Shown: positions 25,377 through 34,640, counted from the first letter of the stretch. The stretch: 64,000 bases of DNA from DASQZT01 sp963728965 (GCA_963728965.1 CAVSMH010000005.1:253802-317801), one strand, 5' to 3'. Numbers and translations: made by a program. The notes: generated from the letters alone by a model not told the origin.

Positions 25377-26458
25377 CGGCAAGCCTCGCCGGCCATGCGG
25401 CCATCTAACACAAACTCCACCAGGGCGGCCCGGTGAGTATAGGTGTGGGCCGCCAGCACATGCCGCCGTGCCGCGGCGCCGATCGCCTGCGCACGCTCCT
25501 CGGTGAGCGCCCGCAGGAGTTCCACGACCTCAGCGCCGCTCGCTGCCACCAGCACCTCCCGCTCCGGCTCCAGGAAGCACTCGATGCCCTTCCATTGGTC
25601 GGTGACGATGCATGCGCCGGCGCCCGCCGCTTCGAACACGCGGGTGGCCGGCGAGAAACCGCAACCCGCCATGCTATCCCGCGAAATGTTCAGAATCGCC
25701 CGCGGGGTGCTGTTGAACGCGTTGTGATCGCGAGTGTACACGTGGTCCAGATAACTCACGTTGGCGGTGCGCGGCTTGTCGCCCCATCCGGCGCCGCCTA
25801 GCAGAAACCGCATTTCGGGCAGCCGCGCCGCGGGCACCAGGAAGAACTCCTCCACCCGCCGCTCGCGATCCGGGAGCCGATTCCCCAGAAAACCGAGCTC
25901 GCCGGCGAATCGCGGGTTGGGACTCTCCGGATGGTGCGTATCGGGGTCGAGGGCGTTGTAGATCGGGACGCACTGCTTCGCCCCCAACGCCGTATAGGCG
26001 GATACGACCGGATCGCCGCCGCCATAGGTGAAGATCACGTCATAGCGCGGGATCTGCTCGCGGAACGGATCGGTCTCGTTGCGGCGCACGCGCTCGAGCG
26101 TGGCCGGGGCGTCTACATCCCAATACGCCACCACGTTGGAGCCGGTCTGCAAATCGGGAATCGCCGCGTCCAGCCATTCATCGAATATGCCGACCCCGCT
26201 GGCCTTCACGACGAGGTCCGCGCCGCGCGCCCCATCCCATGCCGCGGCCACCCCGTCCGGCGTCGCCGGATAGACCACCACCGTCGCCCAAGGCGGATCG
26301 TCTATATCGCGGTGCTCCTGCCGGCCGTACGCGTTCGGTTCATAGAACGTGGTGTGATGGCCGCGTGCGGCCAGGGCGCGAATTAACCCCCGATAATAGG
26401 TGGCGGCCCCGTTCCAGTAGGCCGAAACCAGGCTCGAACCGAAAAACGCAATCTGCAT
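25373..26458 (-). CDS. CgeB-like glycosyltransferase
   Basis: 361 residues. The start at 26458 abuts the upstream stop and the stop overlaps the next start. Landmarks are MQIAFFGSSLVSAYWNGAAT, AYWDVDAPATLERV, IYNALDPDTHHP, LGFLGNRLPDRE, and the C-terminal TRVFEAAGAGACIVTDQWKG with LEPEREVLV. It is the most divergent of the three closely similar CgeB copies; the N-terminal WGNGHAT block reads YWNGAAT. It is a GT-B fold enzyme without a signal peptide, expected to act at the cytosolic face on a lipid- or protein-linked glycan. Confidence 0.82.
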   Translation of the reverse strand: MQIAFFGSSLVSAYWNGAATYYRGLIRALAARGHHTTFYEPNAYGRQEHRDIDDPPWATVVVYPATPDGVAAAWDGARGADLVVKASGVGIFDEWLDAAIPDLQTGSNVVAYWDVDAPATLERVRRNETDPFREQIPRYDVIFTYGGGDPVVSAYTALGAKQCVPIYNALDPDTHHPESPNPRFAGELGFLGNRLPDRERRVEEFFLVPAARLPEMRFLLGGAGWGDKPRTANVSYLDHVYTRDHNAFNSTPRAILNISRDSMAGCGFSPATRVFEAAGAGACIVTDQWKGIECFLEPEREVLVAASGAEVVELLRALTEERAQAIGAAARRHVLAAHTYTHRAALVEFVLDGRMAGEACR

Positions 26459-27571
26459 TCAATCCGCTCCTTCCGCCTGCGCCGCTTCGCGTCTGCCGCG
26501 CACAATGGCCATCAACTCTTGTAGCCGGTGTCCGCAGGTATGCCGCTGGTGAATGGTCGCGAGACCGCGCTCCGCTTGCGCCGCGGCCCGCAGAGGATCG
26601 TTCAAAAGTCTGTCCAGGTGGCTCACCATCTCCGCACCATTCCTTGCAAGCCGGAAGTTGCCGGGGCCGAACAACCCCTCGCGGTCGTCCCACGACGCCG
26701 AGACCAGCGGGATGCCGCAGGCCAACGCTTCGAAGGGACGGATGGTCGGGATTCCCGGCAGTGCGCGGACGTACGGAGCGCGCGGGATATGGACCGTCAC
26801 GCGAAACTTCGAAAGCACTTCCGGCACGCGGTAGTTCGGCAGCCAGCCGCCGTATTCAATCCCGGCGGCGGTCAGCGCGTCCAGTGCCCGGCGTGGATAC
26901 CGCACGCCGTAGACGCGCGCCCGAAGGCCCATCGCCGCCACCGGCCGGATGAGAAACTCTTCAATCTCGACGGCACGCTCCTCGTCGCCCCAGTTACCGA
27001 TCCAGACCACGTCTCCCTCGCGCTCGTTGCTTGGAGCCGGCCGGAAGATACGGATGTCCGCGGCCTCATGCCATGTCCAGGCAGCTTCCGCCCAGCCGTT
27101 TTCCAGGTATGCGTCGCGGATCACCCGGCCGTAGGCCAACACACCGTCATACCGGCTCAAATCGTAGGCAGCCATCGCCGGCCGGTCAGTGACGCTGCGA
27201 TGGTGGGTGTCGTGAAAATACAATCGATATCCGCCGCGCCTTGCCCGATGCTCGCCCACACGCCGCACCAGTTCGTGCGGGTTCCATTCATGGACGAGCA
27301 CGACGTCGGCGCCTTCGAGCACGCTATTGAGATCGAGCGAGTCCAAATCGTAGAACTCGCTGCGCAGCCCTGGATACGCGTGCTCGAATCCGCGGATCGC
27401 AGCGGAACCCGCATCGGCCAGCAGATTCTGGAGGCTCCAGCCGTCGCGCGGCTCGAAGATTCGCACCTCGTGATCCTGATGCTGAAGTTCGGCCGCCATG
27501 CCGCGCAAAAAATGCGCGTTGCCGTGGTTCCAGTCCGAAATGAGAGAGTGAGTGAAGATTACGAAACGCAC
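26459..27571 (-). CDS. CgeB-like glycosyltransferase (divergent)
   Basis: 370 residues, overlapping the upstream GT4 stop by 13 bp. The N-terminus MRFVIFTHSLISDWNHGNAH and middle VVWIGNWGDEERAVEIEEFL are distinct from the other copies, but the C-terminal half keeps the CgeB arrangement (HIPRAPYVRALPGIPTIRPF; ALACGIPLVSASWDD; GLFGPGNF). An HDTHHR stretch lies in the middle. It was probably recruited for a separate linkage in the same glycan. Confidence 0.78.
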   Translation of the reverse strand: MRFVIFTHSLISDWNHGNAHFLRGMAAELQHQDHEVRIFEPRDGWSLQNLLADAGSAAIRGFEHAYPGLRSEFYDLDSLDLNSVLEGADVVLVHEWNPHELVRRVGEHRARRGGYRLYFHDTHHRSVTDRPAMAAYDLSRYDGVLAYGRVIRDAYLENGWAEAAWTWHEAADIRIFRPAPSNEREGDVVWIGNWGDEERAVEIEEFLIRPVAAMGLRARVYGVRYPRRALDALTAAGIEYGGWLPNYRVPEVLSKFRVTVHIPRAPYVRALPGIPTIRPFEALACGIPLVSASWDDREGLFGPGNFRLARNGAEMVSHLDRLLNDPLRAAAQAERGLATIHQRHTCGHRLQELMAIVRGRREAAQAEGAD

Positions 27572-28665
27572 GCCGGCCTCCGCGTGCCGATTGCCGCCCG
27601 ATATGCCGCCCGATATCCTTCCGCCAGCTTTGCCGGCGTGAACCGGCGCGCCGACTCGCAGCCCCGTGCCGCCAACTGCGCACGCCGCCGGGGATCGGCG
27701 ATCAACGCCGCGAGCGCCGCCGCGAGCGCCTCTTCCTCATCGGGTGGGACAAACACGGCGGCATCGCCCCACACCTCGCGCAGGCTTTCGATATCGCCCA
27801 GCACCAGCGCGCAACCGGAAAGCGCCGCCTCCAACGCCGACAATCCGAACGGCTCATAGAGCGCCGGCAACGCGTAGATCGAAGCGCGCGCATACCAGCC
27901 GGCCAGAGCATCCGCCGCGAGGTGGCCCAGCATTGTGCAGCCATCGAACCGTGCCCGCGAGCCATCCGGATGGAGCGCTTCGCCGGCGATCGCGCAGGGC
28001 CAGGTCAGCCGCGGCGCCACACGCGCCACAGCGGCGATATTCTTCGCTTCGTCCCAAAGCCTGGCCGCCGCGAGCACGATCGGTTCTTTGGGCCCTTGCC
28101 GGTATCGGTCCGCGCGCCTTGCATTGGGAATCACCATCGCGGGCACCAGCGGTGCGCGGTAGTGGCATCTCAGAGAGCCCAGCATGGCCTCGGAAGGCGC
28201 CGTCACCAGGTCCACCGATGCCAGGGAACGCACTACCAACTCGCGGTATCGATCCCATTCCACGGGCGCCGTTCCGCCGCGCACCGCGGTCCACCAGGAA
28301 AGCACACAGGAGTGCGCCGTCAGCACGACCGGCGCCGCCCATGGCAGCGCACCGTGTCCGAACGAGTTCAGATGCACGACGTCGGGCTCGAACCTGTCGG
28401 CCATGCCCAGCAACCAATCGCCCGACCGGGCGACGTCTGCCCATGGCTCCCGCATCCATTCCAGCTTGTAGTCGCTCTCCGCCAGCACCACGTTGGGCAG
28501 TCGTGCCGCCGCCGCGCGCTGGTCCGCCGTCGGCCGCCCACCCAGGCACGCCAGCAGCACTTCGGTGCCCACCGGCTCCAGCGCTTCGGCCAGTTCCAGG
28601 GCGAACGCCCAAACGCCGCCCACCGTGTCGGCCGTCATCAGGACCTTGCCGATCCGGTCGATCAC
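27559..28665 (-). CDS. Family 4 (GT-B) glycosyltransferase
   Basis: 368 residues with a GTG start at 28665 that overlaps the radical SAM stop (GTGA) and has GAGG 7 nt upstream. TADTVGGVWAFALELAEAL is the acceptor-domain glycine loop. The donor side shows VLAAARLWDEAKN and the family motif ALYEPFGLSALEAALSGCAL, i.e. the E-x7-E signature (EPFGLSALE). It would transfer hexose from a nucleotide sugar. In the cluster it lies between the radical SAM gene and the CgeB group, with overlaps on both sides. Confidence 0.85.
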   Translation of the reverse strand: MIDRIGKVLMTADTVGGVWAFALELAEALEPVGTEVLLACLGGRPTADQRAAAARLPNVVLAESDYKLEWMREPWADVARSGDWLLGMADRFEPDVVHLNSFGHGALPWAAPVVLTAHSCVLSWWTAVRGGTAPVEWDRYRELVVRSLASVDLVTAPSEAMLGSLRCHYRAPLVPAMVIPNARRADRYRQGPKEPIVLAAARLWDEAKNIAAVARVAPRLTWPCAIAGEALHPDGSRARFDGCTMLGHLAADALAGWYARASIYALPALYEPFGLSALEAALSGCALVLGDIESLREVWGDAAVFVPPDEEEALAAALAALIADPRRRAQLAARGCESARRFTPAKLAEGYRAAYRAAIGTRRPACVS

Positions 28666-29939
28666 GAGACGCCCTCGAGGCGTATCAGTGGTTCCGGGCT
28701 CTGTTCCTGCATGTCGCTGAACCGGTCGAAGCGTCCGAGGTAGAAATCGTGGGCGCGCTCCCACGCCAGATCGTCCGGCGCGCCCCAGCGCAGCGTGTAT
28801 TCCGGCGACCCCGGGTAGGGGAAGAGCGGGACCGGTTTGTTGGCCCACACGCCGTGACGCTGCAGCTCGTCACGGAACGCTTCCACATCGGCAGGATCGT
28901 CCTCTTGCGAGTCGAGCAGGTTCGCCTGCACGAAGGGCACGCGCCGTTTCGCGTGAATCAGCCGATCGCTGATTTCCCGGGTCGAAATCCGGCACTTCTT
29001 ATCGAGCAGGCTGCGCCCCGCCTCGGTGATGCTCTCTACGCCGGCCTCAATCGACACGCAACCGGCGTCGCCCAGCAGGTCGATCATCTCCTCGCTCCAC
29101 AGATCGATGCGGGTTTGAATCCCGAACGCGATGTGGCGCGCTCCGACGGCCTGCAACACATCGCGATACGGCAGGAAGATCTCGTCGATGAAGTAAACGT
29201 ACTCCGCGCCATGGGCGATCAAGCCGTCCAGTTCCTGCCCGATCGTGGCGATGGGCCGCCGGCGGAACGAATTGCGGAAATTGTCTTTCGCGCAGAACGT
29301 GCAGTGATACGGACAGCCCCGGGAAGTCTCCATCTCGGCTCCAGGCCCGGCCGGCTCACGGTCGAAGCGATGGTGATGATGCCGGTGACGCGCCACATCC
29401 GCCGCCGGCCAGCCGAGCGCGGGCAGTTCCGCCATATTGGCCGAATGCGTGCCCCCGTGCACGCGGAAATTCGCGCCGCGACCGTACGCAATCGAACCCA
29501 CGGTCTCCCAGTCGCCGGCGAGCCGCGGCAGAATCTCCTCGCATTCGCCCAGCACCGCCACAGCGACGCCCAGCTTTTCGAGAGCGGCCCGCGGCGTGGT
29601 GGAGGCGTGAGGCCCCACCGCCACCAAGGTGCCAGCGACGTCCTGCACGGCACGCACCACGTCCGCCGGCACGCGCATCTCGGGCGGCGCGCACCGCCAG
29701 AACAGGTAACTCGGCGCCGTGGTCACCACGGTGATGTCGGGCTGGAACCCGGCCACGGCTTCACGCACCTGCGGCAGTGAGAGTGCCTCCAGTTGCGCAT
29801 CCACGATCTGCACTTCGTGCCCCTCACGCTCGAGCAGCGCTTTCGAGTAGCCGTACTCGAGCGGCAGGTGCGGTTCGCGGCACCCGAAGTAGATGCTGCC
29901 CGCGAAGCTCCACGGCGGATTAATGAGCGTGAAGCGCAT
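28662..29939 (-). CDS. B12-binding-domain radical SAM protein
   Basis: 425 residues. The ATG at 29939 follows GGGGGA at Shine-Dalgarno distance; an in-frame ATG at 29951 is the alternative. Residues 1-140 form a cobalamin-binding-like Rossmann domain (MRFTLINPPWSF; EYGYSKALLEREGH). The [4Fe-4S] motif is CPYHCTFC at about residue 210 and the radical SAM barrel follows (YFIDEIFLPYRDVL; SIEAGVESITEAGRSLL). A His-rich patch (HRHHHHR) lies just before the cluster motif. Family members methylate or rearrange unreactive carbons. I recall TIGR04295 as a family for such cassette proteins, unverified. It may modify the sugar or lipid carrier. Confidence 0.85.
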   Translation of the reverse strand: MRFTLINPPWSFAGSIYFGCREPHLPLEYGYSKALLEREGHEVQIVDAQLEALSLPQVREAVAGFQPDITVVTTAPSYLFWRCAPPEMRVPADVVRAVQDVAGTLVAVGPHASTTPRAALEKLGVAVAVLGECEEILPRLAGDWETVGSIAYGRGANFRVHGGTHSANMAELPALGWPAADVARHRHHHHRFDREPAGPGAEMETSRGCPYHCTFCAKDNFRNSFRRRPIATIGQELDGLIAHGAEYVYFIDEIFLPYRDVLQAVGARHIAFGIQTRIDLWSEEMIDLLGDAGCVSIEAGVESITEAGRSLLDKKCRISTREISDRLIHAKRRVPFVQANLLDSQEDDPADVEAFRDELQRHGVWANKPVPLFPYPGSPEYTLRWGAPDDLAWERAHDFYLGRFDRFSDMQEQSPEPLIRLEGVS

Positions 29940-31959
29940 GAAATCCCCCATCCGCCATCAAGGCGTGCGGCACCGGCAGCCCGCGCGATTCCAGCAGCCA
30001 GTGATACAGGCGCTCCACGCCTTGCCGTACGTTGACTTTGGGCGCCCAACCCGTAGCCAGCTTGAACTTCCGCGTGTCCGAAACGTAATAACGCTGGTCG
30101 CCCGGACGCCAGTCCCGCAGCCCCACTTTCGGCTTCTCTCCGTGCAACGCGGCAATCAGGTCCAGGAGTTCGAGCAAACTGATGGTGTTTCCCAAGCCGC
30201 CCCCGATGTTGAACACCTGCCCTGCCAGCGTATTCGCGTTGGCCTGCGCCAGCAGCAGAGCATCCAGCAGATCCTCCACGAACAGTACATCGCGTACCTG
30301 CATGCCGTCGCCGTAGAGCGTGATCGGACATCCTTCGATGGCGCGGATCAGGAAGTGCGCGACCCATCCCTGGTCTTCCGTGCCCATTTGCCGAAGACCG
30401 TATATGCAACTCATCCGGAAGACCACCGCCGGCAGCCGGAAGGTGCGCGCAAAATCCAACACGTACTGATCGGCCGCTCCTTTCGAACAGCCGTAGGGGC
30501 TGTGGAAATCGAGCGGGCGTTCCTCGCTCACCCCGGCACGCAGGTTCGAATCGAGCGGCTGGTAGCGGGTGCAGTTCTTTTTCATTGCCAGGTCCGCCAG
30601 GTTGCCGTACACCTTGTTTGTGGAGGTGAACAACAGCGGCGGCGGATCGTCCATGGACCGAATCGCTTCGAGCAGGTTCAGCGTCCCGCCCACGTTGACT
30701 TCAAAATCGTGAACCGGATCGGTCAAACTGGTGGTCACAGCCACCTGCGCGGCGAAATGGAACACCTGGTCCGCCGCTTGCACGGCCGCGCGCAGCGCGT
30801 GCCGGTTCCGGACATCCGCGATTTCGGCGCGCACCCGATCGCCATGTGTGCGCCGCAGCCAACTCAGGTTTTCGTCCACCCCCGGCCGCGACAGATCGTC
30901 GTAGATCAATACCTGCCGGCCGGACTGTAGCAGCCGGTCCGCCAGGTTGCTGCCGATAAACCCGGCGCCGCCCGTAATCAACACGTGCCTTTGTGTACGC
31001 CCGCCGTTGCGCGCCCCGCGAATCGATCGCCGAACCCCGTCGAGGCCGCTCTCCGCCCACAAGCGGAACAGCAGCTTCGGCGTGCCATCTACACGCTTCA
31101 GGCCGAAATGATAATCCCGCTCGTCGGAATGAAATGTGTCCTGCGTCGCCCCGGGATTGCGGTCGTGGAGGCCTTCCCAGTACATCCGTTGGACGGGCGC
31201 ATCCAAAGCATCCACAAACGCTCGTACCTGGGCGCGTTCGTCACCGCGCCAGGTCGAAAACCCGGACTGCGTAATCCAAATTTCGGCCGTAGACTCCAGC
31301 CGATCGAGCGTCAGTAGCATTTCCGCGACCTCCCGGGTCCATCCGCGCCAGGGCAACTCCGACGTTCCCGCGAAGCCGTGCAGGCTCACCGCATCGATAT
31401 ATTTCAGAACCCCGCGAGCCGCCATCAGGTCCAGCCAACCCGATTCCACCGGCCAGGTGCCCGGAAGTACCGATTTCTTACCGCGCGTTCGCGCCCAATA
31501 GGCGGCGCCGCCGATCATCTCGCTGAAGACCTGCCAATCCGGGTCGATCCGCGTGTCCCACTCGTTCGGATTGTTGGGCCGGTTCCAGAATTCGATCCAC
31601 TCGAAGTATTGCCCGAACCGGGTAATCATGACGTCGATGAAATCCGCGTATGCTTTTGGGGTCTGTGGGGGCGACGAGAACTTCGGTATGACCCCTAAGG
31701 ACGGCGGCGTGTACAGGACGCACGGCAGAATGCGGACATCCTGGGCGAGTCGCGGCAGCAGCCAGGCGTACCAGCCATCGCCTTCGGAGGTGTACCAGTC
31801 GGCCCAGCAGATACCCGTGCGCAGTTCGCGCACAGCCAGCGAGCGCAGGTCCGCGAGCACCGTTTCGACCCGCTCGTACTCCCCCGGCCGGAACCATTCC
31901 ACAATTCCGACCCTGGCCTGCTCGATCCGCGACGCGCCATTTCGCGAGGTTCGCTTCAT
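29920..31959 (-). CDS. Fusion: catalytically degenerate GH-A-like barrel plus NAD-dependent sugar epimerase
   Basis: 679 residues from the ATG at 31959, overlapping the upstream epimerase stop (ATGA). Residues about 15-315 form a clan GH-A-like TIM barrel in normal order (VGIVEWFRPGEYERVETVLA ... HDRNPGATQDTF ... VDGTPKLLFRLW). The acid/base motif WNEPN reads WNRPN (Arg127), and the nucleophile motif W.SE.G reads WITQSG (Gln231), so hydrolysis is not expected. Residues about 325-679 form an extended SDR epimerase (ITGGAGFIGSNL; VAVTTSLTDPVHDFEVNVGG; YGCSKGAADQYV with YxxxK) resembling CDP-paratose/UDP-sugar epimerases. The dead barrel may bind the glycan that the cluster builds, beside the enzyme that makes its donor. 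Confidence 0.8.
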   Translation of the reverse strand: MKRTSRNGASRIEQARVGIVEWFRPGEYERVETVLADLRSLAVRELRTGICWADWYTSEGDGWYAWLLPRLAQDVRILPCVLYTPPSLGVIPKFSSPPQTPKAYADFIDVMITRFGQYFEWIEFWNRPNNPNEWDTRIDPDWQVFSEMIGGAAYWARTRGKKSVLPGTWPVESGWLDLMAARGVLKYIDAVSLHGFAGTSELPWRGWTREVAEMLLTLDRLESTAEIWITQSGFSTWRGDERAQVRAFVDALDAPVQRMYWEGLHDRNPGATQDTFHSDERDYHFGLKRVDGTPKLLFRLWAESGLDGVRRSIRGARNGGRTQRHVLITGGAGFIGSNLADRLLQSGRQVLIYDDLSRPGVDENLSWLRRTHGDRVRAEIADVRNRHALRAAVQAADQVFHFAAQVAVTTSLTDPVHDFEVNVGGTLNLLEAIRSMDDPPPLLFTSTNKVYGNLADLAMKKNCTRYQPLDSNLRAGVSEERPLDFHSPYGCSKGAADQYVLDFARTFRLPAVVFRMSCIYGLRQMGTEDQGWVAHFLIRAIEGCPITLYGDGMQVRDVLFVEDLLDALLLAQANANTLAGQVFNIGGGLGNTISLLELLDLIAALHGEKPKVGLRDWRPGDQRYYVSDTRKFKLATGWAPKVNVRQGVERLYHWLLESRGLPVPHALMADGGFHALHAH

Positions 31960-33071
31960 ACCATCAATCCACGGGCGGCCAGCTCCTGCCTCGCCTCCAC
32001 TCCCTTGTCCACCGCGGTCTGCCCTTCGAGCCACCGCGCCAGGTCCTTGAGACCCGCCTCCAGCGAGACTTCCGGCTCCCACCCCAGCACCTCACGCGCC
32101 AGCGAGATATCCGCAAAACAGTGGCGTATGTCTCCGGCCCGGTATTTACCTGTTAATTGAGGTTCCAGGTCGGGACGCCCCAGCGCCTCGACGGTGCGTT
32201 CGGCCGCCTCTTTTACGGTCATCGCCACTCCACTCGATATGTTGATGGCGCGACCCGCCGCCTGCGGTGTCTCGATGGCCAGGCGGCATGCCCGCACCAC
32301 GTCGTAGACACTGACGAAATCGCGCTTTTGTAACCCGTCTTCATAAATCAGCGGAGGCCGTCCATTCAGCACCCGCGATGCGAAATTACTCAGCACGCCC
32401 GTGTAGGGATTGGAAAGCGCCTGGTTGGGTCCGTAGGTATTGAAAAAACGCAGCGCAACGGTGGGGATGCCGTACGCCCGTCCCAGGATAAGGCTCATTT
32501 GCTCCTGATCGAACTTCGACAAGGCATATACCGATGCCAGCGAGGGGACTTTATCTTCCGTGGTAGGCACCGGCTTCAGCGGACGCCCCCGTTCGTCGTG
32601 GACTTCCCAGTCGCCCCTGCGTAACTGTTCCAGCGGGCGTTCGGGCGCATTGCACGGCCGGCCCTCTATATTATGGTAGAGGCCCTCGCCATAAATACTC
32701 ATACTCGACGCGACAACCAGGCGCTGTAGTCGGCGATTGCTGACCTCCTGAAGCAAAATCGCAGTTCCTAAGTTATTCACGCTGGTGTATTCCGCGATCT
32801 CATACATACTTTGACCTACGCCGACAAGTGAGGCCAGATGTATGACTCCGTCCACACCGGTAAGTGCATGACGGATAGAATCCACGTCTCGCACATCGCC
32901 GATTGTCAATTCCACTTCGGGGGGAAGATACCCAGGCCTGCGTTGTTCGGGACCATGCACCTGGCTCACCAGGTTGTCGAGCGCACGAACCCGATAACCG
33001 TGGAATAACAGCTCTTGGCTCAAATGGGAGCCGATGAAGCCTGCGCCGCCGGTAATTAGAATGGTTTTCAT
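31956..33071 (-). CDS. NAD-dependent sugar epimerase/dehydratase
   Basis: 371 residues, the first gene of the twelve-gene cluster. MKTILITGGAGFIGSHLSQE binds NAD, SSMSIYGEG holds the catalytic Ser region, and VYALSKFDQEQ gives the YxxxK pair. C-terminal segments (RFFNTYGPNQALSNPYTGVL; KRDFVSVYDVVRA) match UDP-glucose-4-epimerase-like extended SDRs. It prepares the nucleotide sugar for the glycosyltransferases downstream. The only promoter-sized gap of the cluster (about 425 bp) lies upstream of it. Confidence 0.88.
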   Translation of the reverse strand: MKTILITGGAGFIGSHLSQELLFHGYRVRALDNLVSQVHGPEQRRPGYLPPEVELTIGDVRDVDSIRHALTGVDGVIHLASLVGVGQSMYEIAEYTSVNNLGTAILLQEVSNRRLQRLVVASSMSIYGEGLYHNIEGRPCNAPERPLEQLRRGDWEVHDERGRPLKPVPTTEDKVPSLASVYALSKFDQEQMSLILGRAYGIPTVALRFFNTYGPNQALSNPYTGVLSNFASRVLNGRPPLIYEDGLQKRDFVSVYDVVRACRLAIETPQAAGRAINISSGVAMTVKEAAERTVEALGRPDLEPQLTGKYRAGDIRHCFADISLAREVLGWEPEVSLEAGLKDLARWLEGQTAVDKGVEARQELAARGLMV

Positions 33072-33497
33072 TAGTTTTTGTTTTTTGTCTCCCCGTTGCC
33101 GACTACTGTATTCCGCTGAACCTAGCGCGGATGGTACTTTCTACCTTACGCCCGGGCCCGGGCACGAGCAATACCAGCTCGGGTAACACGAGTTAGTTTT
33201 TGCCCAAATAGGGAGAACTGCTGTTCCTTTACTCACGCGGCTGGACGAACCATTGCATGTTTGATCGAACGTGACCAAAGCTCCACCCTGCTTACTGACT
33301 TGGCCGCCCGCGCGTAAGCACACAGACGTAGGTCGAGTTCCGCCGCTAGGCTGTTCCTAGGACCAATTGATATGAAAGCCGTCGTATATTGTCAATCCCA
33401 CCGGCAGCGTGGGCTTGATCGGTGTCTATTTCGATGAGGAGCCGGGCGGTGTCAAAAGTCGTTCTGAAGCCCGGCCTCGACCGCGCCGCCTGAACCA
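33072..33497. promoter_or_regulatory. Divergent control region of the twelve-gene cluster
   Basis: No gene is supported in these 426 bp. It must hold the minus-strand promoter for the cluster and, on the other side, whatever drives the gene at 33498. A 14-bp perfect palindrome GCCCGGGCCCGGGC lies near 33150-33165. I cannot mark the -35/-10 boxes with confidence. Confidence 0.4.
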
Positions 33498-34580
33498 GTG
33501 ACGCGTCCACCACACGCACAGCGCCCGCAGGCACAATTCCCGAGACTGTGCCGCGAGCCCGAACCAGCGGCTGCCGCGGTGGAATTCGGGCGAGCTCTGC
33601 GGGCCTTCTCGGTCCGGGAGATCCGGCGGTCGCTCGCGTGTCTCGATCGTGCCGAGCGTCTGGGATACGATGCCGCCGCATGTTGGGGCCAGCGCTGGTT
33701 CTGCTGGATGCTGCTGGGCCGGTTCGAGGAGGCCTGGCGCGCCAGCGATCGCATCGCGCAGCTCGGTCTCCCCGATCGACACCGGTTGTGGGACGGCCGG
33801 CCCTTCGCCGGGCAACGCGTGATCATTCGCTGCCTGCACGGCTATGGAGACGCGATTCAGTTCCTGCGCTATGCGCGTCTCCTCCGCCGCGATGCGGCGC
33901 GCGTGATTGTCGAAACGCACCCGGAGATGGTTTCCGTACTCCGCGGAATGCCGTTCCTCGACGAAGTCATCACCTGGGCCGCCGATCCCTACACCGATTG
34001 GGACCGGCAGATTGAAGTGATGGAACTGCCCCGCGCGTTCCGGACCACGCTGGCCACGATACCCGCCGAAGTGCCGTATCTTTCCGTTTGGCCGCAGTGT
34101 CTGGAGCGGAGCCGTTCGGCCCTCGGCCCGGCCGAAACGCCTCGCATCGGCGTTCTCTGGGCGGCCAGCGGGTGGAACCCTGCGCGATCCATGCCGCTTG
34201 GCGAATTGCTCCCGGTTCTGCGGCTGCCGTCCTTGGCGTTCTACAGTTTTCAGCGCGACGCACCACGCCTCGAACTGGCCGCGCTCGATCCGCCGCTGGC
34301 GATTCACGACACCGCCCTCCATTCCCACGATATCGCCGATACGGCTGCCGACCTGATGCACATGGATCTGCTGATTTGTGTGGACACCATGGCGGCCCAC
34401 CTGGCCGGCGCGCTGGGCAAACCCGTGTGGGTGATTCTGCCTTATGCCGCGGACTGGCGGTGGATGCTCGACCGCGAAGACTCGCCGTGGTATCCCACCA
34501 TGCGCCTCTTCCGGCAGCCGCAGCCCGGCGACTGGCGTACGCCGATCGAGCGCATCGCCGGGCTGCTCCGTGCGCGATAG
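33498..34580 (+). CDS. GT9-like glycosyltransferase with TPR-like N-terminus
   Basis: 360 residues from a GTG at 33498, where the true start is uncertain. Residues about 25-90 are helical repeats (ALRAFSVREIRRSLACLDRA; WMLLGRFEEAWRAS). The remainder follows the heptosyltransferase-like pattern seen in TPR-GT9 proteins: VIIRCLHGYGDAIQFLRYAR, VETHPEMVSVLRGMP, PRIGVLWAASGWN, LLICVDTMAAHLAGALGKPV and VWVILPYAADWRWMLDRED. It transfers a sugar in surface glycan assembly. It is divergent from the cluster and may belong to the same pathway. The N-terminus looks slightly short, so upstream truncation is possible. Confidence 0.72.
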   Translation: MTRPPHAQRPQAQFPRLCREPEPAAAAVEFGRALRAFSVREIRRSLACLDRAERLGYDAAACWGQRWFCWMLLGRFEEAWRASDRIAQLGLPDRHRLWDGRPFAGQRVIIRCLHGYGDAIQFLRYARLLRRDAARVIVETHPEMVSVLRGMPFLDEVITWAADPYTDWDRQIEVMELPRAFRTTLATIPAEVPYLSVWPQCLERSRSALGPAETPRIGVLWAASGWNPARSMPLGELLPVLRLPSLAFYSFQRDAPRLELAALDPPLAIHDTALHSHDIADTAADLMHMDLLICVDTMAAHLAGALGKPVWVILPYAADWRWMLDREDSPWYPTMRLFRQPQPGDWRTPIERIAGLLRAR

Positions 34581-34640
34581 GCCTATTCTTATTTTTCCTA
34601 TTTTTGCGAACTCCCCTCGGGATGGTACGTATTCTCCTTT

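Noticed and set aside
25442..25727. Several plus-strand ORFs across the CgeB-like genes
   Set aside because: Complementary frames of strongly supported minus-strand genes.
27666..29780. Plus-strand ORF of 704 codons over the GT4 and radical SAM genes
   Set aside because: Pro/Arg/Ala-rich text complementary to two well supported genes.
33141..33323. 60-codon minus-strand ORF upstream of the epimerase
   Set aside because: No ribosome site or family; lies in the control region.
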